A program made the translations under genes and the position numbers. Under the pieces are notes generated by a model, which saw only the letters and a list, made by a program, of their open reading frames with translations, made no database searches and was not told the origin of the DNA. DNA of 33,603 bases from an uncultured Eggerthellaceae bacterium (GTDB lineage: Bacteria > Actinomycetota > Coriobacteriia > Coriobacteriales > Eggerthellaceae): positions 1 through 33,603 of the forward strand of contig CAKUNS010000019.1 of assembly GCA_934668515.1 (NCBI GenBank), given 5' to 3'. This document shows positions 15,061-23,072 of this stretch, in pieces. Position 1 is the stretch's first letter. Each line of letters opens with the position of its first letter.

Positions 15061-16365
15061 CTAATAGCTGGCAAGGTATCCGTTGCTAACCGAAGTAGGA
15101 TCGCCACCGGAGTCAACGACCTTCATCAGTTCCTTCGTATTCGCTTTGTCAGCGATTACATACGAGACGCCGCCTACCATCTGCGTTGCCGAGGGGATGG
15201 TCGCCGAATAAATGGTCATCTCGCCGCCGTCACGCATTTGCAGCGCCAGGTTCACCAAATCGGAAACCGTTAGGTCGGTTGTCACGCACTTAGCAGCAGC
15301 GCTTACCACGCCCGGGATATCGGTCGGAGACATAGACATAACCTTGTCAACGATTGCCTGAATAAGCTTGCGTTGGTTTGCAACACGGGTGAAATCGCCG
15401 TCAGCGTAAGCGCGACTGCGTGCGAACACCAATGCCTGCTCGCCGTTAAGGTGTTGTTCGCCCGCCTCGATGATGATGCGCGGGTTCTCGGGGAAGTCGG
15501 TAGTGTTATCAGCGTCAGTGTCGTCAATGCGCTCATCAACAACAACGTCCACGCCGCCAACCGCATCAACCAACGCAGTCAAACCCTCGAAATTGATCTC
15601 GGCGTAATGGGAGATAGAAACACCCGTAAGCTGCTTTGCCTCACGGATGACGCCGGCTGCGCCGTCGTAGAAGTACGCAGCGTTGAACTTAGCGGTGCCA
15701 ACGCCGTCGATTTCAGTCATGGTGTCACGGGGAATGGAAACCATCGTGACAGTGTTGGTTGACGGGTCCACGCGAGCAACGATGTTGGTATCAGAACGCT
15801 GGCCCATCTCATCGTCGCCCTCGCGCGCATCAGAACCGATAAGCATGACATAAAAAGGTTTGGTGAACGTGGTAGTGCGAGTGAGCTCTTGATCGATTGC
15901 CTGAAGCTCTTCGCTGGTTTTGCCACCCTGCAATTCCTTGTTGATGCCGTTCACGTAGCTTGCCAAAGCGACACCCACACCGATAAGCACCACAACCAGG
16001 GCAGATACGATGCCGATGGCGATTTTCTTTCCGCGGCCGCGCTTTTTACTTGCGCGGTATTGAGCTGCATTGCGCGAATACTGTGCTGCTGCGCTGCTTC
16101 CACGGTAATTCGCATCAGGCGTGTAGGCAGAACGATACGCTCCCGACTGAGGCCTTGGCGTCTGGTCGCCGTTCCTGCCCTCGGGTCTCGTTCCATAAGA
16201 CGAGCGAGAGTAGCTCGAATAATCCCCGGGGTTATGCGTCGGGGCTACATTGCGGGGTGCTTTATTTTGCTGGGGGGCTTTACGTCCATCGCGCGAAGGC
16301 CTTGCGGCTGCGCTGGTATTTTGACGCGCACTGGGGCGCTGGTTTCGATCGTTACTCGATGCCAT
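15061..16365 (-). CDS. LytR-CpsA-Psr (LCP) family cell-wall glycopolymer ligase
   Basis: Membrane-anchored LCP protein of 434 residues. Such enzymes attach teichoic-acid-like or capsular glycopolymers from lipid carriers to peptidoglycan outside the membrane. Residues 1-110 are a disordered, basic, Ser/Tyr/Asn-rich cytoplasmic tail ending in KKRGRGKK. One membrane helix spans about 115-137. The LCP domain begins near 170 and shows MLIGSDAR (174-181), RSDTNIVARVDP (190-201), IPRDT (211-215) and, near 315-335, FARSRAYADGDFTRVANQRKLI, the arginine/aspartate set that binds pyrophosphate and metal. The ATG has GAGGAGG five bases upstream. It is monocistronic on the minus strand. With nearby galE and pgcA it fits wall-polymer synthesis. 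Confidence 0.92.
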   Translation of the reverse strand: MASSNDRNQRPSARQNTSAAARPSRDGRKAPQQNKAPRNVAPTHNPGDYSSYSRSSYGTRPEGRNGDQTPRPQSGAYRSAYTPDANYRGSSAAAQYSRNAAQYRASKKRGRGKKIAIGIVSALVVVLIGVGVALASYVNGINKELQGGKTSEELQAIDQELTRTTTFTKPFYVMLIGSDAREGDDEMGQRSDTNIVARVDPSTNTVTMVSIPRDTMTEIDGVGTAKFNAAYFYDGAAGVIREAKQLTGVSISHYAEINFEGLTALVDAVGGVDVVVDERIDDTDADNTTDFPENPRIIIEAGEQHLNGEQALVFARSRAYADGDFTRVANQRKLIQAIVDKVMSMSPTDIPGVVSAAAKCVTTDLTVSDLVNLALQMRDGGEMTIYSATIPSATQMVGGVSYVIADKANTKELMKVVDSGGDPTSVSNGYLASY

Positions 16366-16750
16366 CTGGCCTCCTCGGATTCGAAGATGACCTTAAAATT
16401 CTAACATCTATGCCGTTGCGACATAAAAAAGGCATGTCAAGCCCCTTTATGGCGCACAGCTCGATCGATTTCGTCAGCATTTGGAAATGCTACTGCCCAA
16501 CCCGCTCCAGGTTGGTGCTTTTAGTCAGGTATCTCTCGTCGGCCGTTGATATTTTCTTCCCCGCCCTCTCTATATTCGGGCTTCATACATCAGCTTCGAT
16601 CCGACGTCACGTCGGTCCTTTTCCCCTTTAAGCACCCTGTGCCAGCACCGGCTTCCATATCTGCATCATTTAAGATATACGACTTCAGAAGTCACCGATT
16701 TTCAGTCGTTTATTCCTCTTGTCACTGCGCTTTTCGAGTAGCGTTTTCTT
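16366..16750. other. Divergent intergenic region, LCP / XRE
   Basis: This 385-bp A+T-rich stretch lies between divergent genes. It holds the candidate LCP promoter (16398-16403) and, on the plus strand, TTGATA (16546-16551) with TATATT (16571-16576), 19 bases apart, as a weak promoter candidate for the XRE gene. No gene is supported. Confidence 0.45.
16398..16403 (-). promoter_or_regulatory. Extended -10 promoter element of the LCP gene
   Basis: On the minus strand TAGAAT is preceded by TGT, an extended -10. A weak TTTATG -35-like hexamer lies 18 bases upstream (16422-16427). The start would leave a leader of about 26 bases with a strong ribosome site. Confidence 0.45.
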
Positions 16751-17029
16751 ATGCTCGAAGTGGAATTCAAGATAGACGCAAATGACTCTGGCCTCTCTTT
16801 GATGGGCCTCGGTTCCAGCATGCCGATCAGCTTAAATGAAACTCTGGGGCACAATGTTGCTCAACTTCGCAAAGAACAAGGGCTTTCACGTAATGAGCTT
16901 GGACGACTAACCAGCTTGAAAGCAAGCTCCATCTACCGCATCGAGACCGGTGGATCCAGCCCGCGACTTCAAACAATAGAGAAGCTCGCCAGGGCTCTTC
17001 ATGTTCACCCAAGCGAGCTTCTTGTCTAA
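16751..17029 (+). CDS. Small XRE-family DNA-binding protein
   Basis: A 92-residue protein with a Cro/C1-type helix-turn-helix in its C-terminal two thirds: LGHNVAQLRKEQGLSRNELG, then RLTSLKASSIYRIETGGSSPRLQTIEKLARALHVHPSELLV (about 32-92). That is a complete HTH_XRE domain with nothing after it, so it is a minimal DNA-binding protein. The first roughly 30 residues are not recognisable and the start is uncertain: the ATGs at 16751 and 16802 both lack a good ribosome site. It stands alone, convergent with pgcA and divergent from the LCP gene. Targets are unknown. Confidence 0.8.
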   Translation: MLEVEFKIDANDSGLSLMGLGSSMPISLNETLGHNVAQLRKEQGLSRNELGRLTSLKASSIYRIETGGSSPRLQTIEKLARALHVHPSELLV

Positions 17030-17089
17030 CGCTATATTTTTTGTTGGCGTTTGCCTGATTATGGGATTCAAACCTTCACTACGTTGGTA

Positions 17090-18781
17090 TTAACCCAACA
17101 GCTTTTCGACAGCCGCTTCGTACTTCCCAATAGCTTCATTCGCTGCCGGCAACGTTGCCCCACGAGCAAACAAGTAAGCTTTGATCTTCGGCTCGGTACC
17201 GCTCGGGCGAACAATCACCTTGTCGCCATTACCCAAACGGAACTCAATCACATTCGCAGCAGGAAGGCCTTCAATTCCTTGTGAGTAATCAACAACGCCA
17301 GACACCTCAATGCCGGCAATATTAGCAAGGGAAACCGTACGCAATGCCCCCATAATCGCATCCATGCGCTCATGACCATCAGCACCGGGATATGAATATG
17401 AAACGGTCTTATTCTGATAGAAGCCATACTTCTCGTACAAAGCGCGCATCGCTTGAGCGAGATTCATACCATGCTGCTTGTAATATTGCGCCATTTCGCA
17501 AATCAGCATCGACGCGTCAACAGCGTCCTTGTCGCGAACATGAGTACCGTTCAGATACCCATAGCTCTCTTCGAAGCCGAACATGAAGCGATCAGCCTGG
17601 TTTGCTTGCTCAAGCCGACCGATGAATTCACCAATGTACTTGAAGCCCGTTAGCACGCGCTTGATGGCGAAACCGTACTCATCTGCCAGAGCATCGATCA
17701 TCGTCGACGAAACGATGGTGGAAACAGCAAACTTATCTGTCAGGTTCTCGCCCTTCGCTTGTTTGACGCGTGCGATATAGTCAAGCAGCAGAACGCCCAT
17801 TTCATTACCGGTAAGCAATACATACTCATCGCCGTCTTTAACAGCGGTTCCTACGCGGTCTGCGTCGGGGTCGGTCGCAAGAAGCAAGTCGGGCTTAACC
17901 TGCTCGCAAAGCTGAATGCCGCGCTCAAGTGCCTCTCGAATCTCAGGATTCGGATACGGACACGTAGGGAAATCCCCATCCGGCTCGGCCTGCTCAGGGA
18001 CAACGGTGACGTCCGTGATGCCAACACGATCGAGAATCTTGCTAACACATTCGATTCCCGCGCCATTAAGAGGTGTGTAAACCAGCTTTAACGCCGCCTT
18101 ACTCTCAGAGTCGTCGCCAAGGACAACCGACTGGTCTAGAACAGCCTCGATGTAACGCTCCAGCGTGTCCTCGCCGATCCATGCAACAATCCCATCAGAA
18201 AGAGCCTCGTCAAACGGAATCGAACGAACATCGGAGAACGGATCGACTTTCATGATTGCGTCAGAAATGTCCTTGGACACCTGCGTGGTGATCTGACAAC
18301 CATCCGGTCCATACGCCTTGTAACCGTTGTACGGTGCAGGATTGTGACTTGCGGTAACGCAAACTCCACCCGAGCATTTAAGATCACGGGTTGCAAATGA
18401 CAATGCGGGAACCGGCTCGATACGCGGATAAACAAATACCTTCACCCCATTAGCCGCAAACACCTCTGCCGCACGACGGACGAACTCTTCGCCCATGTTG
18501 CGACTATCGCGCCCAATCGCAATTGAAGGCTCTTCGAAATGGGCATTCAAGTAATCAGAAAAACCCTGCGTCGCACGACCGACGGTGTAAACGTTCATAC
18601 GATTAGTTCCAGCGCCTATGATCCCACGCAGGCCTGCAGTACCAAACGAGAGGTCCTGGAAGAACGCATCTGCGATCGCAGCCTCATCGCCAGATCGTTT
18701 AAGATCCTCAAGCTCGCGCTTAAGCTCGGGGTCTTCAACTTTCTCAAGCCACAAATCCAGCATCTGATGCGGATCAGTCAT
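17090..18781 (-). CDS. pgcA: Phosphoglucomutase / phosphomannomutase (PgcA-type)
   Basis: Alpha-D-phosphohexomutase of 563 residues, interconverting glucose-1-phosphate and glucose-6-phosphate; the length and N-terminus match the PgcA/PGM2 branch. Four expected motifs are seen: the phosphoserine loop TASHNP (143-148, S145), the metal loop DPDADR (304-309), the sugar loop GFEESYG (402-408) and the phosphate loop RPSGTEPK (about 530-537). The early FGTAGLRG (46-53) is also typical. The ATG has AAAGGA upstream. Glucose-1-phosphate feeds UDP-glucose, so it acts upstream of GalE and of wall polymers. It is downstream of the HAD phosphatase gene, separated by 86 bp containing a parS site. No clear terminator is visible at its 3' end. 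Confidence 0.93.
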   Translation of the reverse strand: MTDPHQMLDLWLEKVEDPELKRELEDLKRSGDEAAIADAFFQDLSFGTAGLRGIIGAGTNRMNVYTVGRATQGFSDYLNAHFEEPSIAIGRDSRNMGEEFVRRAAEVFAANGVKVFVYPRIEPVPALSFATRDLKCSGGVCVTASHNPAPYNGYKAYGPDGCQITTQVSKDISDAIMKVDPFSDVRSIPFDEALSDGIVAWIGEDTLERYIEAVLDQSVVLGDDSESKAALKLVYTPLNGAGIECVSKILDRVGITDVTVVPEQAEPDGDFPTCPYPNPEIREALERGIQLCEQVKPDLLLATDPDADRVGTAVKDGDEYVLLTGNEMGVLLLDYIARVKQAKGENLTDKFAVSTIVSSTMIDALADEYGFAIKRVLTGFKYIGEFIGRLEQANQADRFMFGFEESYGYLNGTHVRDKDAVDASMLICEMAQYYKQHGMNLAQAMRALYEKYGFYQNKTVSYSYPGADGHERMDAIMGALRTVSLANIAGIEVSGVVDYSQGIEGLPAANVIEFRLGNGDKVIVRPSGTEPKIKAYLFARGATLPAANEAIGKYEAAVEKLLG

Positions 18782-18799
18782 ATTAGGTTCCTTTCGTTC

Positions 18800-18815
18800 A
18801 ACTAGGTATCTAGTT
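18800..18815 (-). promoter_or_regulatory. Dyad in the pgcA leader
   Basis: AACTAG and CTAGTT flank four bases, 18-34 bases upstream of the pgcA start codon, between it and the parS site. It could be an operator or a small leader hairpin. Confidence 0.35.
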
Positions 18816-18830
18816 GCGTTTCACGAATGA

Positions 18831-18846
18831 TGTTTCACGTGAAACA
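18831..18846. other. parS centromere-like site 1
   Basis: An exact TGTTTCACGTGAAACA, the canonical chromosomal parS bound by ParB. A GTTTCACG half site lies nearby at 18817-18824. It is in the pgcA-HAD intergenic region, about 12 kb from parB. Confidence 0.93.
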
Positions 18847-18867
18847 TCATTCACTTGATGATTCTAC

Positions 18868-19536
18868 TTAAGCCAGATTGAGAATAGCAAGAGGGTCGTC
18901 TATGACCATATCCGCACCAGCAGAGACCAGACGATCGACAGTTTGATAGCCCCAGGAGACCCCTATCGCCATCGCGCCAGCTGCCTTTGCGGTCTTCATA
19001 TCGCCTGCCGAGTCGCCAACATAAGCGACCTGGGAAGGATTAAGACCGATTTCCTGGATCGATGCGAGCAAGCCTGTTGGATCCGGTTTCCTTGGACAGG
19101 TGGGCGACTCTCCCTTTGCAACATCGAATGTCGCAGGGAAGTAAAACCCAGCCAAGTCTTTAACTGCAGCATCGAACTTATTGGACAAAACCCCAAGCTT
19201 TACACCCTTCGACTTAAGCCCTTCAAGCATTTCGATGGTGTTCGGATAGGGGACGGTCTTTCTGCGCCCGAACTCCCGATAACGAGACTTCCATTCAGCA
19301 AGCGCGGCTTCTTTCTCGTCGTCAGATGCGGAATCCGGCATTGCACGCATCATCAAGACCCGAACACCGTCACCGATGAAGCCGCGAATAGCCTCCTCTG
19401 TGTACGTCTGATATCCGAAATCAGACAGAACAGCGTTGGTCAACGCTGTTGAATCGGGAAGGGTATTAAGCAGCGTGCCGTCCATATCGAACACAACGCC
19501 CTTCACATCAGTGGCCGTAAAGGCACCCTCACCCAT
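18868..19536 (-). CDS. HAD-superfamily phosphatase (phosphoglycolate phosphatase-like)
   Basis: HAD hydrolase of 222 residues, subfamily IA. Motif I is DMDGTLLNT with nucleophile D17 and acid/base D19. The cap domain follows (residues about 25-90). Motif II is SNK in GVLSNKFD, motif III the lysine in RKPDP, and motif IV GDSAGD. The overall pattern resembles Gph/PpaX enzymes acting on small phosphoesters such as 2-phosphoglycolate, but HAD specificity cannot be assigned from sequence alone. The ATG has AAAGGAG at good spacing. It is upstream of pgcA on the same strand with an 86-bp gap, possibly one transcript. A GCACG-TTA-CGTGC dyad lies just upstream of its ribosome site. Confidence 0.88.
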   Translation of the reverse strand: MGEGAFTATDVKGVVFDMDGTLLNTLPDSTALTNAVLSDFGYQTYTEEAIRGFIGDGVRVLMMRAMPDSASDDEKEAALAEWKSRYREFGRRKTVPYPNTIEMLEGLKSKGVKLGVLSNKFDAAVKDLAGFYFPATFDVAKGESPTCPRKPDPTGLLASIQEIGLNPSQVAYVGDSAGDMKTAKAAGAMAIGVSWGYQTVDRLVSAGADMVIDDPLAILNLA

Positions 19537-19556
19537 ACGCCGCTCCTTTCAATACT

Positions 19557-19569
19557 GCACGTAACGTGC
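19557..19569 (-). promoter_or_regulatory. Dyad upstream of the HAD phosphatase
   Basis: GCACGTAACGTGC is a perfect 5-bp inverted repeat with a 3-base centre. It starts about 20 bases before the start codon. Operator or hairpin; unassigned. Confidence 0.3.
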
Positions 19570-19694
19570 TTTATGAGCTGACTCAACAAGACGAATAGAC
19601 TCACCGCACCTTGCCAAAGCAACGTTTGCACGACTTTGCGACGAAAACAACGTACCATCAAGGCCCTCTCACTCAATGACCTCGCCGAATAAAC

Positions 19695-19719
19695 GAAAAC
19701 CGCCCCTAAAGGGGCGGTT
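19695..19719 (-). terminator. Terminator of tRNA-Gly
   Basis: On the minus strand AACCGCCCC pairs with GGGGCGGTT around a 4-base loop and is followed by TTTTC and more T-rich sequence. It lies about 60 bases beyond the tRNA 3' end. Confidence 0.8.
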
Positions 19720-19777
19720 AATCGCGTCAAAGCTATGTTGCTTTGGTATGTAACGCACACTAACGTGCGGTGAGATC

Positions 19778-19852
19778 TGGAGCGGGTGACGGGATTCGAA
19801 CCCGCGAATGCGAGCTTGGGAAGCTCGTGCCTTACCACTTGGCGACACCCGC
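19778..19852 (-). tRNA. tRNA-Gly (anticodon CCC), CCA encoded
   Basis: A full cloverleaf can be drawn on the minus strand: acceptor GCGGGTG/CACCCGC, D-stem GCC/GGC, anticodon stem CGAGC/GCTCG with loop TTCCCAA, and T-arm GCGGG-TTCGAAT-CCCGT. The anticodon is CCC, reading GGG glycine codons. The discriminator is T and the 3' CCA is encoded in the DNA (19778-19780). Length is 72 plus CCA. A terminator follows and a TATAAT box lies about 30 bases upstream, so it is probably an independent transcription unit. Confidence 0.95.
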
Positions 19853-19882
19853 ACGTACAACGAATCGCTCCGTGCTTGATGG

Positions 19883-19888
19883 ATTATA
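19883..19888 (-). promoter_or_regulatory. -10 box of tRNA-Gly
   Basis: A perfect TATAAT on the minus strand, about 30 bases before the mature tRNA 5' end and 16 bases after the stop codon of the M28-like gene. No good -35 hexamer is visible at 16-18 bases. Confidence 0.5.
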
Positions 19889-19903
19889 ACCCGAAATCCA
19901 CCC

Positions 19904-22900
19904 TTAAATGCTCTTAACAAGCTCCTCGACAAAATACGTGTTCTCTTCAAGGCGCTGGGGATCGATATTAGCGAAAACATCCTCACCCTGGCTAGTAAGT
20001 GCCTTAATGCCGCCGTCGGTGCCAAGGACATGCAAAGACTGGACACCTGCAGCAGCCGCAACCGAAGCAGATGTTTCAATGCCGGGCATAAGAACAGGCT
20101 CGCAGGGGATTCCAGACTCACGAGAAGCCTTCTGCACATAGCGCTTCATGCGTGAGGTCGTCTCGGCGCCGGCGAGCGCGCCTTCTTTTCGTGCATACGA
20201 CAGGGTTCCTGCACCAATAGCCTCAATGTCAACGATTACGGCACCGTGAAGCTCGTTGTGGTGAGCATCGATAAACGCGCGAATACCGTCGTGACGATCG
20301 ACCTCGGAACCAAGGGCGACAAACCACACCTCGGTCTCGAAATTGGGGTTGCGGAACTGATAAACGGCATTCACTTCAGCTGGAGTTTCGATATCCTCAT
20401 CCAATGCCGCAGCGACGTCCTGAGAGTCGCCCTCGGACGAGGAACGCATATCCACGCGTCCAAGGCGCACACGAGACATGGAACCACCCTGCCACTTGCG
20501 ATTATTGTCCCAGCCATCGTCTCCATACGGATCTGCATAGGGATCGGAATAGTCATCGTAAGAATCCTCGGCGTAGTCGTCGTATTCGGCAGAATAATCA
20601 TCCTCGCCCACAAACTCAGGGGCATTGTCGCGGTTGCGACGGCTTTCGATATTCTCGTCACGGAAGCTATCCCAACCGCCGCGCTCCTTACCTACTGCGC
20701 GAGGATCGAAATCATCCTCAACGTCAAGCCACTCCTGCGGGGTTTCCTCTTCGCGGGTCGATTTCTTCGAACCGAAACGGAACTTATCAAAGAAGCCGCG
20801 AATGCGAGACTTCGGCATCTCAACGTAATCGGGGCCCGCAAAAGCGCCAGTTTCGGTGTAGTTGTCTTCGATATCGAAGTCGTCAGCATCTTCAATATAG
20901 GCGTCTTCGGGATCAAGGTCCTGCAGGAGCTCATCACCAACGTGTTCAATAGAGCCAGTCGAGCCAGCAGCAACGAACGAACCAACCGAGCTGACGTTGG
21001 AAACAGCGATTTCCTGATCGCCGATTCGCTCGATCGAACCACTCAAAGAGGGCAACTTGGTCCGCAATGCGCGCATTGCACCCGACTTAGACGGCGAAGT
21101 CTGCTCGGGGACGGCCATTCCGGGACTCACCACCGCAGGGATCGTGCTAGCCAAAGCACGTGCGCTGGCGTTCGACGAGGGCTCCGCAAGAGGAGCTCGC
21201 TGGCCCTGAACCAAAAAATCGGGAATGCTGGGCTCGGCAACGGAAGGAAGCTCGAAGCCAGAGAAATCAGGTAGGTTAAGGTCATGATTGCCCGCGTCAG
21301 ATGCAGAGGCGGCCTGTGCAGAAGACACTGCTTCGTTGTTGGCTCCAAGAGCCGCCAACTCTTCGGGCTTCATCACAATAGGGGCGAATGCGCTGGTCTC
21401 GCCAACAGGCTCGGCAGCGACGACCTCGGTTTTATCAGCTGCGGCCCCGGCAACCGGAGCGGCGGAAGCAGCAGAAGCGCTCTCCCCAACCTGAGCGACA
21501 GGCTCGTTAACAGGCTTGTATTCAGCAGCTGCACCTTCGGGAACTGCGCTAATCGTTGCGGTGATCGGGCTCATTGCGCCACCAGCAGTGGCAATGGCGT
21601 CACGATCCGCCGGCGAAGGAGGAGCCACTTCAACGATATCCGCCGAACGAGCGCGCATACGATCTTCACTCTCGTCAAAAACGAGCTTGTTCGCTTCATC
21701 GAAAATGGCAGCCGACTCGCTCAGTGCCGCATCAAGGGCGTCGGCATAGCGCGAACGCTGCGCCGGTTTCGGACGCTGCGGAGAACGCTTGGCCTTACGC
21801 TGCGCCGCCGCGAACCAATCAGGCACGTTCTCATCGGTTTGCTCATTGAGAGTAGACTCGCCCTCGGACTGCGGAGTGACGTTCGTCGTCTCGACGGCAC
21901 TGTTCTCAACCGAAACGAAGGTTTCCTGAACGGAATCGGAATCAGAATCCGCGTTCGGGATCTCAGTGATCCTGATCTCTCCGTTACCTGCGTTAACCGC
22001 AGCCTCGCTTGCGGGCTTCACGTAGGTCGTGGTGGAGACTGCCTCACCGGTCAGAGCGGCAATCGCAGCCTTAGCAGCGGAAAGGCGCTCTTCGGGAGAG
22101 CGATTCTCGTCAGCGATTTCCTCGTTCTCGGAAACATGGTACTGAATCTCGGCACCCTCGGGAACAAGGCCCGCGTCGACAGCAGCCTGCTCGCCATGGA
22201 TCCTTGCGCGCTCCATGTCGTCTTCGATCTGATCCTCGTTCATCAGACCCTTCGAGATATTCTTGGCCACCTCCATAAGGGCTGACACGCCGGATGCGTT
22301 GTCGTTTGCACCGTCGCTCAATGACGCAACGCGAAGCATGACCGCGCGAACGACAGGAAGGACTGCCAAAACGACGCCGACCAAGGTGATGACGTTCAAA
22401 ACGATAGCTGCAGCACCTTCGGCAGCACCGAAGAGAAGAGCGCGAAGCAGTAAGAACACAGGCACGAACACCATAGCCGCAGTGCAGACAAGCGACCAGG
22501 GAATGCCCATCGATTCGAACTTGGCAACCAGCGGCGGAGTAACCTTACCGGTGTCATAATGAGCAACCAGGATGATCTTCCTCTTGTGGAGCGCATCGCT
22601 GCTAGAAGGAATGTACTTTGCCACAACATTTTGGCTAGCGCCCTTTGAAAGCGCCTTCGTCAACACCTGGCGACCAGTGGATTCAAGGACGTAAATCACC
22701 GCTGAAATAATGGCGATGATCGCAGCAGGCAGCATGAACTGCGAGAAAATCATCGCGATCAGAGCAACCACTACGGTGACCAACGCGCAAATAGGTTTGG
22801 GCGACTCTGTATTAGACGAGCTAACGACGTCTTCAATCTCGGTGGGGAAGCCGGTTTCAGTCTGGAACGTATCGGCAATGAATAACGCCGCCTGCTGTTC

Positions 22901-22972
22901 CTCCTCGGTACCGGCAGGACGAGGGCCGATCTCGTTCGCCAAGTAATCGATATAGTCCATTTGGTGCGCCAT
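19904..22972 (-). CDS. Giant membrane M28-like peptidase with split fold
   Basis: A 1022-residue protein. Residues 1-55 (YLANEIGPRPAGTEEEQQAA) and 130-240 form the first half of an M28 aminopeptidase domain: metal motif AHYD (H138, D140) and GANDNASGVSAL with D224. Two pairs of membrane helices interrupt it (about 60-96 and 158-208). Residues about 240-870 are low-complexity: Ala/Ser/Glu/Pro-rich, then a strongly acidic Tyr/Asp tract (about 790-820). Residues 872-1022 resemble the second M28 half (EVWFVALGSEVDRHDG, VIVDIEAIGAG, VLGTDGG), but the usual EE pair appears as SE. The helix pairing suggests the domain faces the cytoplasm. Whether it is active is doubtful. AGGAAGG precedes the ATG. 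It is downstream of the membrane helical protein gene; substrate unknown. Confidence 0.75.
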   Translation of the reverse strand: MAHQMDYIDYLANEIGPRPAGTEEEQQAALFIADTFQTETGFPTEIEDVVSSSNTESPKPICALVTVVVALIAMIFSQFMLPAAIIAIISAVIYVLESTGRQVLTKALSKGASQNVVAKYIPSSSDALHKRKIILVAHYDTGKVTPPLVAKFESMGIPWSLVCTAAMVFVPVFLLLRALLFGAAEGAAAIVLNVITLVGVVLAVLPVVRAVMLRVASLSDGANDNASGVSALMEVAKNISKGLMNEDQIEDDMERARIHGEQAAVDAGLVPEGAEIQYHVSENEEIADENRSPEERLSAAKAAIAALTGEAVSTTTYVKPASEAAVNAGNGEIRITEIPNADSDSDSVQETFVSVENSAVETTNVTPQSEGESTLNEQTDENVPDWFAAAQRKAKRSPQRPKPAQRSRYADALDAALSESAAIFDEANKLVFDESEDRMRARSADIVEVAPPSPADRDAIATAGGAMSPITATISAVPEGAAAEYKPVNEPVAQVGESASAASAAPVAGAAADKTEVVAAEPVGETSAFAPIVMKPEELAALGANNEAVSSAQAASASDAGNHDLNLPDFSGFELPSVAEPSIPDFLVQGQRAPLAEPSSNASARALASTIPAVVSPGMAVPEQTSPSKSGAMRALRTKLPSLSGSIERIGDQEIAVSNVSSVGSFVAAGSTGSIEHVGDELLQDLDPEDAYIEDADDFDIEDNYTETGAFAGPDYVEMPKSRIRGFFDKFRFGSKKSTREEETPQEWLDVEDDFDPRAVGKERGGWDSFRDENIESRRNRDNAPEFVGEDDYSAEYDDYAEDSYDDYSDPYADPYGDDGWDNNRKWQGGSMSRVRLGRVDMRSSSEGDSQDVAAALDEDIETPAEVNAVYQFRNPNFETEVWFVALGSEVDRHDGIRAFIDAHHNELHGAVIVDIEAIGAGTLSYARKEGALAGAETTSRMKRYVQKASRESGIPCEPVLMPGIETSASVAAAAGVQSLHVLGTDGGIKALTSQGEDVFANIDPQRLEENTYFVEELVKSI

Positions 22973-23072
22973 ACAATCAAACCTTCCTCGGTCAGACGCG
23001 CAGCGACCGCCACGCGCTCCGAATAGTGCGCATAATTACCGTTAGTATAGGGTATTCTCGCAGATGGAAAGG

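Noticed and set aside
20246..22285. Two long plus-strand open frames (20246-21274 and 21284-22285) opposite the M28-like gene
   Set aside because: Compositions are the antisense of low-complexity Ala/Ser/Glu/Asp codons, with no ribosome sites or domains.
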